64,000 nt of DNA from Hetaerina americana. Its lineage: Eukaryota; Arthropoda; Insecta; Odonata; Calopterygidae. Below, one piece after another: positions 34,763 through 46,110 of the stretch. The position numbers were made by a program, and so were the translations under genes. The notes below the pieces were generated by a model. The model worked only from the letters and a program-made list of their open reading frames with translations, searched no databases and had not been told where the DNA came from. Within the stretch, counting starts at the first letter, position 1. Every line of letters begins with the position of its first letter. The DNA lies in the NCBI GenBank assembly GCA_022747635.1, contig JAKTNV010000002.1:112118869-112182868 (forward strand). The letters are read 5' to 3'.

Positions 34763-35225
34763 TGGTTCGTATAAAAAGTGTCGGAAAAAGTTTCGGGAAA
34801 GTAGATTTGCTTCATATGTTGCGACAATGCCTCAAAATACTTCAACGTACTCCTATCCTTGAGCGTGGATACACGGCTTTAGCCAGCGGCTTTTCCACGA
34901 CTCAAAGGCTCCCTGGTTGGCGGAAGGTCGTTAAGGGTACGCACGAAAGCTTCTTTGATGGCACTTAGGGCCCCATGGTGGTGTCCTAGAGGGATGGAGG
35001 ATATCACTTTAGGGAATGGGGAATAGTAATCTGCTGGTGCCTAGACTTGGCTGGGTTGGGAAATCTTTGAGATGCTGTACCACGAAATTCTTCGCAAGTA
35101 GACATTGGAATCTGCTCTTTTAGTCGTCCGTCCGAAGGCCTTCGGGAGGACGAGTTTAGCGCAGATCTTTCGCATCGCCAAATTTTCAGTGGTAATAGTG
35201 TGCACACTTAATCGGACGGGCTGAT
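34763..35225 (-). pseudogene. mariner-type transposon, internally deleted (family M2, copy 2)
   Basis: The left terminus CGTATAAAAAGTGTCGGAAA and the body match the copy at 11119 (shared GGCTTTTCCACGACTC, AAGGCTCCCTGGTTGGCGGA and AAATTTTCAGTGGTAATAG). On the - strand at about 35190-35150 it reads ENLAMRKICAKLVL. After a short stretch it reads LAKN, then the decayed C-terminus. As in copy 1, the catalytic centre is missing between the DNA-binding part and the C-terminal third. Confidence 0.82.
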
Positions 35226-36554
35226 TTCAACACTTGACCCACACGTGAGGAAAAAATGGTTACCGATACGTTTTGTACAGCCTTTTAAACCTTGTACGCT
35301 GGCCCCGTGGCCTCTGAGACCAGGTCCACCCAGTCCTTCAAATTTTGGGCTCCACCAGTCTTTGCTCTACGTGTTATTGTCTTCACGTGAACATTTTCGC
35401 AGCAAGGATTTGCATTGAAGATGGTTTTTGATGAGAAAGACGGAGGATACGGCGCCTAGCGAAGCAGCCTGGCGCCTTCGCTAAAAGCCTCCAGGCCACC
35501 TCCAACCGCCGCACCTGACAGAAGGCGTTTTTTCCCTGAAATGAAAAAATTAAAGGAGTGAAAAGACTCTCCGAAGCCAGGATCCCATCTCCTTTATCCA
35601 TTAATCATCCCGTGCACGGCTCCTGGGGGTCGGAAAGGGTCCTTCTCTCCGCCCTTAATCCTTCTCCGCCCACCCCTAGGGTTTGGGGGAGGGTCCCCTT
35701 GATCAAGTGCGTGTGTGTGTCACAGTTGACGCTGTTGTTCATCATCCCCCTCCTTCTTCTTCTTTCGTGCTTCATTTGTTACTTGATGCTCTTTTGTTTC
35801 ATTTCCTTCCTCACTTTCCGTCGCCATCAATTTCTCCGCAAGCCGGAGGAGCGCCGCCACCATCACCGCCTCTCTTCCTCGAGCGCACTTCGTCCCAGAC
35901 TCCATTACTTTTTCAAATCGAAGGCCGATGAAACTTTCCGGACCGTTTCGTCGCGTGATTGAGCGAGTTGAAATTAACCGGGACAAGTGACGTAGAGGGA
36001 TTCGCGGCGAGCCTTCGCCCTCTTCCTCCCCCCCCCCCTTGCCATAAAAAAGAAACCCCCCCACCCTGCCTTTCGCAGGGTCTACGTAAAAGGACGTCCT
36101 GGGTTTTGATTACAATTTGAAATTCGATCGACGTTTGAGAAGCATTACATTTTTACCGCTTCCAACTTCGTATTGATTGAGGATTAAATGACAAATTTGT
36201 GGCATTTTTTTCGTCGGCATTCATTAAAGTAATCAGAAATACTAACTTATTTATGCGTTATAATAAAGCTGCAGGCATATTTTAGTGTGTCAGCTGATTA
36301 GTATGAATGGTAGTAAAATATGCATTGTTTTCATTACAAAATATGCATTGTTTGCAGATTCACTGTGAAGTGGATTATCCACAAAGTCAGTGGAATGGTG
36401 AATGATGAAATAATTGCAAATTTTCATCGTAAAAATTAATTTTTTTTATATCTTTGGTTTTAAAGTTACCACATCATCTCAGGCGATGAGTAAGGTAAAG
36501 TGTCGCATTCTGTGCCCGCTGCTGAACGCACGGCTAGACGTAACCCTGCGTTTC
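35226..36554. other. Noncoding
   Basis: Pyrimidine-rich at about 35640-35830 and GC-rich to 36070. No supported gene. Confidence 0.42.
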
Positions 36555-36690
36555 ATCTACATCTACATCAATACCCTGCAAGCCACCAAAAAGATGTGTG
36601 GCAGGGGGTGCAAGTACCAGGAGGAAACGGTAAGGGATGAGGGGTTAGGGCCTCGCCTGGCGCCTGAAAGTGCCTCCGACGTGTATGCCG
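36555..36690 (-). repeat. LINE 3'-end hairpin with (GTAGAT)-type tail (subtype A)
   Basis: Reads CATCTACATCTACATCAATA, then CCCTGCAAGCCACC, AAAAAGAT and GTGTGGCAGGGGGTGC, and continues with an AGGAGGAAACGGTAAGGGAT block. This is the best-preserved hairpin of the family. The CATCTA repeats are the terminal tail of a LINE inserted on the - strand. Confidence 0.75.
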
Positions 36691-39600
36691 AAGTTAATTA
36701 ATTCCAAAGAAGTAAAATTACAATCATAAGATCTTCCACTATGTTCAAATATCGCCGTACTGATAGCCTAAATATTCAGATTAGGCTGGGGATACAGTTT
36801 GTCCAGACACTTTCTGCCATATTTACTGCACATTTTAAACACACTCCCCATTGCATGAGTGGAGAATATCAACAATATAATCCTTGTAGTTATTTTAATA
36901 CATCACTACTGAAGACATAGAGTTGGCAGGTTTATGTCTGTCCAAGCATTGTCCTTTAATGTTCTTGGTTATTTTATTTTTAGGAATATTACAATGGTTG
37001 CCATTCCATTAGGTCTTTAAAAGAAATAATACTACTTTTCTCCATTTTACCTACACTAATAAGGTTTTCTTATATGCTAGCGTTGTTTCAAGTCCCTCTT
37101 ATATTGAAAGTTTGTTTAAACCGTTTGAGAAGGAAACCACTGTGATGAATAAAATTCGATCAAAAGAGAAAAATTCCTTTTCAGACCAATGTATTTATTA
37201 CTTTTTCTCGTTCTTTTTCGTATCTGTGTGTGCACCATCGTCTTTAGAAGTATCTGCCTTCGTGTTCATCTGACAGAAGTGGATGTGGCGGACTCCGACT
37301 ATGGGTTGTACGTCACAGAAATCGTTTGAGATAAATTATAGACTATGAAATTAAGTTTCGTTACCTGGTACGGATCCAACTAAGTATTGATCGGGAATAT
37401 AAGGAGTTTTATTATGAGCCCACTCCTAAATTCATGACAACCCCCAATCTTTATCTCCCTCCTGAATGTATATCAGTTGCGTGGGAAGTCTCTGAAAGAT
37501 GCTATCTGGAAATTTATCCACCCATAATTTTTCCGAAAAAGGACTCACCTTTGAATTCTTTCTGCCGGACCAGAATGTATTCCGTCTTTTCGTTGGAACA
37601 TGCAGACGTCTAGCAGTTTTTATTTTTACAGATTTGGATTTGAACCAATTCGATTTTTCAATGCATTTAAACGGATAAAGGAGAATACCCATTCTGATCT
37701 GAATTATTAAATAGTGGCAGATCCGGAAATGCACAAATGCGGCCCATGAATGACAGAGCGTGAATTTATTGCTGAAACGCTTTAGCACGAAAAACTGAAA
37801 GTCAGGTGTGGTTGAAAAAGGAAACTTTTAAGTGAAGTGAAATTAAATAAAGATTAAATGGCAAAAATAGGTGGATTGAATCTTCTTCAATGAGTCTGAT
37901 TCGCATGGACGCTGCAGTAATATAGATATACGTTATGAGAACACGAGGTCAATCGAGTTTCAAACATTCTTCACTTAGTGAATTGGTTAATAATTTTTAA
38001 ATATTTTTAAGGAAAGAACTATAATAGGGCATAGTTAGAAGAAAGTTTTGATGCCATGAATGAAATAATTAGTCGACTGGAAAGGGGTGGAATATCAACT
38101 CTTGGGCAATTAGAGGAAAGGGTTTTTGCAAATGGGGAGGGCGTGAGAAGAACCACGAGTAAACATATTCCGGCAAGATGATGCCATAATAGTTTTTTTA
38201 GGAAATAATATTAGATAAAGGGATTTCCAGATGCATGCGTGGATAAGACTAGAAACAGTAATTTGAAATAATATGGGAGGAAATAAAGGGAGAAGTGCTT
38301 GGCATGGGAGTCGAGGAGAGGAGGTTTTTGGGAAATATTCAAAGTTGGTGGAGGTATTGAATGCTGAAGTCACTGAGGGACACGTCGAGACTGTGAAACG
38401 GAAGGGATTAGCGAGGAAGAGGGAGGGAAAGATTGGACGAAATGTAGGTGGTGTTGAAGAACAGTAATCTGTGAATTAAGGGTATTTAGTTTTGCGGGGC
38501 TTTAAGAAACGGGGCAAGGCGCGTTCCCAGGGCCCATGCTAACCCAAATTTGTCCGGTGGACTACTCTCTGTGCAGTATTTATACTCTATAGTCTCTAGT
38601 ATCTATACTCTATTTGTTGATTCCACCCCCCCCCTGCCATCCATTCTCCCAATGTGGCCAATGATATGAGGAAGTTTGTGGAGTTAAAGGGAATGATTTA
38701 TAGCAGTATACAAGGTTCAGCGGTATTTAATGACCCGTTAGGACCGTCACTAGAGGTAGGTAGCTTACCGCTTTAGGAAGGAACCGTCATATGGCTGGCA
38801 AATAGTGTCTTCATAGGATGTATTGCAATAATGCGATGGCTGGGGAGGCATATAATGTCTGCCCTTGGTTGATTTAGTGAGGCGAAAACCGCTTTCGGAC
38901 ATTATCTGCGACGTCGTCGGGATTTCAAACCTGAAACAAGCGATACTTCCCCCTCGTGTCTCTCTCTCGATGAGTTCCCCGCCCGCCCCCATTCGTGCGG
39001 CTGGGCAGACCCTTCCCCTCTACCCCTCACCGCTGGTCCTTTAATTAAATCTCGGCTTTCCATCCTCCGCGGCCACCAGCCATTCATTAGGCGTGGGAGC
39101 GAGGACGGGAATCCCGTGAGAACTTTCCCCCATTCAAATGCCAAGTCTTTTGTGTAAGTTTATTTTTAAAATGGTTTGTGGCCTACTGGCGGAGCAAGGC
39201 TCGGCAAAATGGACCAAATATTTATTGCCTTCCTCCACGGCTGGAATTAAAATTCTATCTTGTGGTTTGAGAGATGTCGGGGCTCTATGGAGCGTCCAAA
39301 TGGTCGGAAAAATCCGCGCTTTTCGCAATCAAATGTGAACGTTTGGCGGCATTTTTCCACCGTGATGCTCGAAACAAAAGCGCGCCCAAATTCTGGCCGT
39401 TAGTGTTGGTTTTTATGGGGTGCGACTCGCTTCTGGTTCTGTGTCAGCTTTTCTGTGAGATTGAATATTTCCATGGCTGTTCTTTCTCACTTTTTAAGAA
39501 TAATCCTTCTTTAACTCTATAAAGTCACATTGTCAAAGGTTTTATATTTCGGTTTAATATTTCGGTCGAAGCGAAGAATAACCTGCATTTCTTTTTGTGA

Positions 39601-39754
39601 TCGGAGGAGTGTTGCGGGGAGCTCCAGCAGCCCCCAAGGCTTTTTCGCGAAGCGCCCTCGCTAAATAATTACTATATAGTAATCGAATGAAAAATGGAGG
39701 GTTCCAAGAAACTGCGGGAGATGCCGCAACAGTAACTTTTTGACGGAGTGTTAT
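36691..39754. other. Noncoding
   Basis: No supported gene, RNA or repeat. Positions 39690-39740 share TTCCAAGAAACTG and ATGCCGCAACAGTAAC with 49022-49062, so the repeat that follows may start there. Confidence 0.42.
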
Positions 39755-39958
39755 ATAATATGCATTTCAATGACACAATTCCAGAGCGTAAAAATTCATT
39801 CGCCTTGACTGGGTCTTTAAAGCCCCCAAAATTTCGGAGTGTAAGAGGTTGCCTCGATAGCTTAACTGGCCAAAGCACTCGAACGGACGTTAAGGGAACC
39901 GGGGTCGAATCCCGGTCAAGGGGAATAATTTTTAAACTCTGATATTGTTGCGTTAAAA
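39755..39958 (+). repeat. tRNA-like palindromic repeat, copy B
   Basis: Left terminus: ACACAATTCCAGAGCGTAAA, then AATTCATTCGCCTTGACTGG. Right terminus: TCAAGGGGAATAATTTTTAA, then ACTCTGATATTGTTGCGTT, close to the inverse of the left. Between them, 39851-39922 folds as a tRNA-like cloverleaf: D-arm GCTT/AAGC, anticodon stem CTCGA/TTAAG with a 7-nt loop, and a perfect T-arm CCGGG/CCCGG. The acceptor stem pairs at 5 of 7 positions. The anticodon-loop base at position 33 is C rather than T, arguing against a working tRNA gene. Confidence 0.72.
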
Positions 39959-39959
39959 G

Positions 39960-41164
39960 TTTCAGTCCTGGCGCTCACCTGGCCTCTTCGTCGCTCCACT
40001 GTCATTCGGTGACCGCAGAGAAGTAATTCCCGTGCGTTCGTTGCCTCTTTTCCCGTGACCTGGGGAATCTCTGCGGGATAATATTACGTGAATCATTCTA
40101 CCGCACCGTCTTCTTTCTGTCCCTGAAGACTTTGGAATGAAAAATGTTGTTTCTAATGCCCCTGGTGATAACATTTTCAATAGAATGAAATACGTCATTG
40201 CGGCTCATGATACTCTATTCTTCTTAATTTTAGAGTCAACTGTTTTGGCGCCATATATTTTACCTTTCCTGAAAGTTTTTCGCATCAAAAACTCAAAAGT
40301 TAGGTTGTAAATGAGGACAAAATACACTCCACCCAAAGAAAAAAGTGATTTCTTTTGTTAAGACTTTTCTATCTTCTCAATTTTAGTAATTGTTATCTCG
40401 CTAGAAACTTTAACTTTAACTTATTAGAGTTTCATTTTCTCCGATTTTCACGGTAGTTTAGTGGCACAGAATTCAAAAGTAGGTAACCAATTATAGAGAC
40501 AAATGCTTGATTGACTTGGACAATTTGAAGTGTATCCTAAACGATGGTTAGATAAGGATTGGCTTAGGTGAGGATTTGTGTCTTCGATGAAAAGGGTAAT
40601 TATAGTACCCTTTGCGATGCATGGAAATAAAATGTTCTGATTCGGCTATGCATAATTGCGGATATAGGTGCTGCTTACGGCGACGTCTGCAGATTGCACA
40701 CGAGACTCCGTGAAATAGTTAAATTATTCACATATCATCACGCCCATGTCTCACGAATCGGGATATGGGATATTATAATGGATGTGGTAATTATTGCAGT
40801 TTATTTATTTTGAGTGCTGTGAATGTGCATTAAAATGTAAGTGCTGTGAGAGACACTTGGGCGCCTGCCGGCAAGTTGCCACTAGCCCCGTGGTATAGCT
40901 GCAACCGGCAATACGCTCTGGTATTGAGGTTTGCCTACGGCGTCAATTGTCAAGGGGACCAATCCAAGGGCTCCTCCAGATGAGACCCACGTGGCTGCGG
41001 CCGTCAAATTTGGGGTCGGCGGGAGGCGAGTCATTCAGCTAGCCCACCGCTCAAAGGATAGACTGGAAAAATCTGAAAAATTCAGAGAATCGCCAAGACC
41101 GCAGAGTCAAAGAGTTAAGCGGAAAGTGAAGCATTTTTTTTCCAAGTATAAGGAAACCATAATC
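39960..41164. other. Noncoding
   Basis: No supported gene. Positions 40885-40930 (GCCCCGTGGTATAGCTGCAA) may be the upstream part of repeat R2, but there is no second copy to prove it. Confidence 0.4.
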
Positions 41165-41415
41165 ACAGTAGTTAACCCGAAGGTCGGTTTGGTCTGGCGA
41201 TGGTAGAGTCCATCCAGTACTTTTAGCCCCTTTACGGCGTGAGAAATCTACGTATTATAAGCAGGGAAATAAGGGGGGACAGTTCCTTTTTTTGTATCCG
41301 TTAATTGCTTCCCAGGAAGATCTGGTACACGAAAAATCTCAGCTTGGGTGGAGCTGCAGGTGCCCAGAGAACGTTGCCTGGGAATCGAACTCGGTACTTC
41401 CAGTTAGTAGTCCAA
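41165..41415 (+). repeat. Interspersed repeat family R2, copy 2
   Basis: Parallel to 1732-1920: AACCCGAAGGTCGGTTTGGT, GATGGTAGAGTCCATCCAGT, TTCCCAGGAAGATCTGGTAC and GGAGCTGCAGGTGCCCAGAG. It then has TGGGAATCGAACTCGGTAC, which resembles an inverted B-box. Confidence 0.7.
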
Positions 41416-42589
41416 TTTGGAGTATAATTATGGGTATGAGCCGGGTAAAAATATTTTTAAATGCAACGTAATTAATTTTTCTATGTGGAATAACTTTCCA
41501 AAATAGCGATTATTAAGTGACCACGCGCTCTTTCTAAACATTTTCGCACTAGATAATAATGATGGAAACATTATCTGGTGGGAATGTCGGTGTGTTCCAT
41601 TTATACTATTCGTAAAAATTCTAACCTTCGAAGGGACCTGAAAGTGCAATGATGTAGCAGTGCAAAAAGGAATGACTGGAAACATTTATTTTTTTCTTTT
41701 AAGTAATATCCGGTTTTTCTACCTTTTCGATGTACAATGCAAAGGGTTTCTAAGCAGATGGGTAGTATTTGCGAGTTATTCGCTAACTATTTGATGGCGC
41801 GGAGTTGTTTTGGTGAAACGTGGATAGAGTCGCAGAGGTATGGCTGGCCAGCCACGCTTATGATTTGCACTCAATGTTGGGTTTGACATACTGTAGGCAA
41901 GAATGAGTTGTGGAAGGTGATTTAGGGATGAAGTGTTTAGAGTAGGGATGTTGGATGGTGGGGGCTCTTTATTTATACGCGCGCTGGGGGAGAGCACGGG
42001 ATGGAAACCGCCGCTGGGGGAACGGCGGGGGATCGGGAGGGGCGGGGTCGGTTCAGTTGAAATCCAGTGGGGAAGGCGAGATTACACGACTCTTGCCTCG
42101 AGACGGGGACTTGATACTTCAGCTAAAATAGTATATCTCTGATGAGTTATGGACTTGGGTTAAGTGACGTTCATGGTCCAGCCGTAATTGTGTTTGACAC
42201 GTAAGCCTAGTAGTGGTGGTAATTTATGAGGCAGGCACTCCAATCCTGAACACTCCTTTTGCATTTTATTTCAATTACTATTTTTATTCTTGATTGAAAA
42301 TCTTTTCCTTCATTGTTTATCTCGCAAGATTTATCGTCTCTCCACCCTCATGCTTGAATGTAAATTGGTCTCTTCTGAGTGATGAATGATATTCAACCTG
42401 AGACTATTTCCGTTGTAACTGTACCGAGATATTTTAAAGGTAAAGTGAAGGAAAATTTCCAAACTGGTAATTAGTGTTCGAAGACTGTCTGATGGAGAAT
42501 ACACGGCACGATTTATAAACCCCTCACTAAGCAGTGCCCCTTTCTTCCCAATTATGGAAGACGTGCATTAACCGTTATTGCTAGCCTTG
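41416..42589. other. Noncoding
   Basis: No supported feature. Confidence 0.4.
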
Positions 42590-43524
42590 CAGGGTGCGTT
42601 CCAAAAGTAATTCAATTATTTTTTAAGTAATTTATTGAATAGATTTGCACAAACACTGAAAATTCTTCAAAATACTGTCCTTGGGCCTCTACACATTTTC
42701 TCCAGCGACTCTGCCATGACGGGTACGCGCCCTGGAAGGCGTCTTCGGGGACCTCTCGCAAGGTCTTCGTCACGGCTGATTGGATCTCCTCTATGGAGGA
42801 GGAAAGGGGTTCCTTTCAAGGCTGCCTTAATCCAAGGGAACAAAAGGAAATCTGCTAGGGTGGCGTCTGGACTAAAGGGGGCGTGGGGTAGCGTTGGCAC
42901 CTGGTGTTTGGCCAGGAACTCGCGGACTCTTAGCGCGTTGTCGTCGTGGAGTTGCTAGGTTGCGGAGATGTCTTTTCTTGTCCAGATGACCCTTTTTCGG
43001 AATCTTTCCAGCACGTCCACGTGGTAGGCAGCGTTAACTGTCTGGGTATGGACCACCCCTTCACTGTCGATAAAGACAATGAGCTTTGTTTCCACTTTTG
43101 ATTTGCTCATTCTTGCCTTTTTGGCCTTGGGGGACTGGTCGGTGTGCCACTCAGAGTTTTGGCTTTTTGAAGCTTGGAGATATGGAGTTTTGGCGAAAAA
43201 CCCGGGTTTCATCACCAGTGATGACGTTGCCCAAATAATCAGGTTCGTGGAGTAGCAAAAATCCACTTGAAAAATACATTGCAAAAGTTCACTTGAAATT
43301 GCCGCTCGATAGTCGATTCCATTTTTTTCGTGACACGGTCGGCACTCAAGAGGTTTAAAATATAACTGATGTCCTGCCGCTTTCACAGCTTGGAGAGCAC
43401 TGAGACCGGTTTCGCGGCAAAGCAAAGCCCCCCCCCTCCCCACCTATTCCAAGTGGTTCGATCCCACTCCGACCAATAGGAGCGGAGCAGGAAATTGAAT
43501 TGCATTACTTTTGGAACGCACCAT
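42590..43524 (-). mobile_element. mariner transposon, TIR-bounded but internally deleted (family M1, copy 2)
   Basis: Both terminal inverted repeats are present: CAGGGTGCGTTCCAAAAGTA at 42590 and its inverse TTACTTTTGGAACGCACC ending near 43522. The length of about 935 bp is shorter than the usual 1.3 kb. On the - strand the transposase remnant begins near 43330 (MESTIERQFQVNFC in one frame), jumps to GNVITGDETRVF (first catalytic D), then SKVETKLIVFIDSEGVVH, LHDDNA (second D region), REFLAKHQVPTLPHAPFSPD (third D region, ATLADFLLFP) and a C-terminal RGPRTVF. About 110 N-terminal residues are deleted and frameshifts separate the blocks, so it is inactive. Confidence 0.95.
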
Positions 43525-45327
43525 ATATGCTTGTAAAGTTGTAGTTTTGTCTGCAACGATTCGACTGCGATCAAGGCCCACGGGAGACCCCTGCATGCAT
43601 ATTAATGGGGTATAATTTTCCATGCCGTAAACATTGGCTATTCCAAGTCAATAACTTGTGAGCCAGGAACTGATGAATTAACACAATGAGTGAAGTAAAA
43701 AAGAGATAACTGATATAGATAAACAATGATATCACTGACTAAAAAGATCATTTATTGGCTTGTCAACCTTTGGAAAGTCGCCGGGGTGGTCGAATACTTT
43801 ACTTTATTTATCCCAAAAGTCCCTAATTAGTCGCGCGATCACTTTAATGGATCTTAATACAGCTTTTGTCGCTCAAATCAATAAGTGATTTTGAAACTAA
43901 AGTGATTGTTCATGTATACTGGTAAGCTTGAGGAACTAATGTCACCTTAAGTATTTTTAGTGTTGAGGTCCAACGATGAGCGTTAGGTGTAGTACGACCT
44001 TGAAAACTGTTGCCAAGCGCCGTGATCTCCCAAAGCAATGACGGATTTCATCCCCGGGTTCTCACGCTCTCGTCCCTCCTTCTATCCGTCCCAAATGTTT
44101 GCTCCGCTCTTCCCCGTTCCACGCTCACCCGACGGCCCTCCTTCCATCTTGGTCGTAAACATCCCACTGCCTATCAACATCTCAGCATCCAATTTCCTCT
44201 GATAATCTACTCCATTATTCTCCTCTCTTTCCTTTAAATCCGCCCGCTGCTCTTACACTCTTTAAAACTTATTCGTTTGTCTTCCTCTTCGTCGCCAGAA
44301 ATCTCCGATTGGGGTTTATAGTAGAGATCTTCTCTCTCCGTTTCTCTCTTTCCGCAATTTCGTTTTTTTTTTACGATACATAAACCTCGAACGTGCCTCG
44401 TCAAGTTAAATCCCATTAATGTATATCTCCCGGAGACAGCGAGGGAAGAGAAACAAATTCTTTAATCCATCAGTTGTGTAATCGACATCTCTCACTTAAT
44501 GTCCCTGTTCGAGCCTACTCTACTACAGCACATTTGGAATCAATCATTAACCGATCTTTCTCGTGAGAAACGTGCCCTGACTAAATTTTTCGCCTTTTCC
44601 TTAAGAGTCGAATCTTCCAGCGTTTATACAGTTCCCATATCAGCGTCGTTGCTCAAAATTCTGACGAGCTATAAATTGTTGATGAACTCTCCCCTAAGGC
44701 ATTTCACATACCCTTTGTTCCGATGGGAAATATATTTAACAGTCAAAGAGAGATTTTGGAAATCCTTTTCCTTTCGGAGGGATGTCGTTCATAAGCAGTT
44801 GCACTCTTGATCACTCCCAACTTTACGGTTGCCATATTTCGTTCTGGAGCGGTGAATGTTTGTAAGTGATTCTCATGGAGAGAAGTTATTGCATTTTCTG
44901 CGCTGCGGAGACTTTTTCATCGAAAAAAGAATTCTGGAACTCTCTTCCAGCAAAACGGCCTGGAGGATTAATGCGCCTGGGACATTTTCATGCTCTATTT
45001 GCCCACCCATGATCCGAAGCTAACCGAGAATTGAAAGAATATATATTTTCGTTTCACCACAGAGAATTTCTATAGCTCTCCGTTTTAGCGTGCCTCGTTT
45101 CTTTTCAGTTCGATCGTAATCACGCGGGCGAACAGTTTTCATTTTAAAACTGCAGGCTTAAGGGAGACAGGTTTTTTATCTCTCTCCCTCTCTCTCTCTG
45201 TTGCGTGTGAAAGGATTTTTCGCCAATGATGGGAAATACGGGATGCGGAGCTTTTATGTGCGCATGTGGTTGCTTAATCGTGAAAGGGGAAATATTTGAA
45301 CGCCCAGACACACATGTGCGGTGTGTA
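43525..45327. other. Noncoding
   Basis: No supported gene or repeat. Confidence 0.42.
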
Positions 45328-45435
45328 ATGCAGACATCCGACCAGTTCCTTTCCCTGTGACCGCTATGGTTTCCCAGGATGATCAAATACTCGAATAATT
45401 GCAGATCTTGAGTGGAGCTGAAGGTGGCTAATATA
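45328..45435 (+). repeat. Interspersed repeat R2, partial copy
   Basis: GACCAGTTCCTTTCCCTGTG, GTTTCCCAGGATGATC and GTGGAGCTGAAGGTG match 1825-1915. A further fragment at 46030-46110 (AGGTTTGATAGGTGGTGGTA) matches the head of R2. The (TA)n and P6 insertions lie between the two pieces, so one R2 copy may have been split or rearranged. Confidence 0.55.
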
Positions 45436-45495
45436 TATTTATATACGCATCAATATGTACATACTATATTCTACATAAGCACACACAAACGCACG

Positions 45496-45498
<3 letters not shown>

Positions 45499-45542
<44 letters not shown>

Positions 45543-45588
45543 ATATATATGTATATGTATATATTATATATTATATATATATATATAA
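45499..45588. repeat. (TA)n microsatellite
   Basis: TA tract with TG interruptions. Just right of it (45640-45665), TTTGACGTTTCGACGGCTCG resembles the inverse of the GTCGAAA core seen in the palindromes. Confidence 0.93.
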
Positions 45589-45752
45589 AGATGTTGATTT
45601 TTAGACCATAGAGACAAAAAGAAAGGACACTCAATATGTTATTTGACGTTTCGACGGCTCGGCTTTTCTATATCTGTATTTTTATATATTTGTGCGTCGC
45701 CGACGAGCGTTCCATTTTGAAGATATATATATATTGAGCTCTTACGGCTAGT

Positions 45753-45937
45753 AATATTGAATGAATGTAAAACTCCAATAGCCGTAAACAGTTTACCTTT
45801 CTAAACGAAGTACAAATGAGATTAGTAGGCAAACGCCACAAGTCAGGAACTAATGTTTGCCAACTAATCTCATTTGTACTTTGTTTAGAAAGGTAAACTG
45901 TTTACGGCTCTTGGAGTTTTGCATTCATTTAATAATT
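45753..45937. repeat. Palindromic element P6 (near-perfect, about 80-nt arms)
   Basis: The left arm (about 45753-45834, including CCGTAAACAGTTTACCTTTC and ACAAATGAGATTAGT) and right arm (about 45855-45937, including ACTAATCTCATTTGTACTTT and AGGTAAACTGTTTACGG) are nearly perfect inverses. The loop is about 20 nt. The innermost GTTTAC blocks are themselves palindromic. TA-rich repeats lie on both sides (45721-45735 and 45984-46015). The low arm divergence suggests recent formation or gene conversion. No GTCGAAA core was found inside. Confidence 0.85.
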
Positions 45938-45981
45938 TAACATACATATATGTATGTTTGTATACATATATGGATGAATAA

Positions 45982-45983
<2 letters not shown>

Positions 45984-46015
<32 letters not shown>
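45984..46015. repeat. (TA)n microsatellite
   Basis: Short perfect TA tract right of P6. Confidence 0.93.
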
Positions 46016-46018
<3 letters not shown>

Positions 46019-46110
46019 TATGTATATTAACCATAAACACACTTATCAAACTGAAGCTAGGTTTGATAGGTGGTGGTAGAGCCCAAGAAAGCTCACGTAA
46101 ACGCACTAAT

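Noticed and set aside
39851..39922. Possible functional tRNA gene (cloverleaf with GGA in the anticodon position)
   Set aside because: Two acceptor mismatches, C instead of T at position 33, and the same sequence repeated elsewhere in decayed form inside a dispersed element. It is a tRNA-like repeat, not a tRNA gene.
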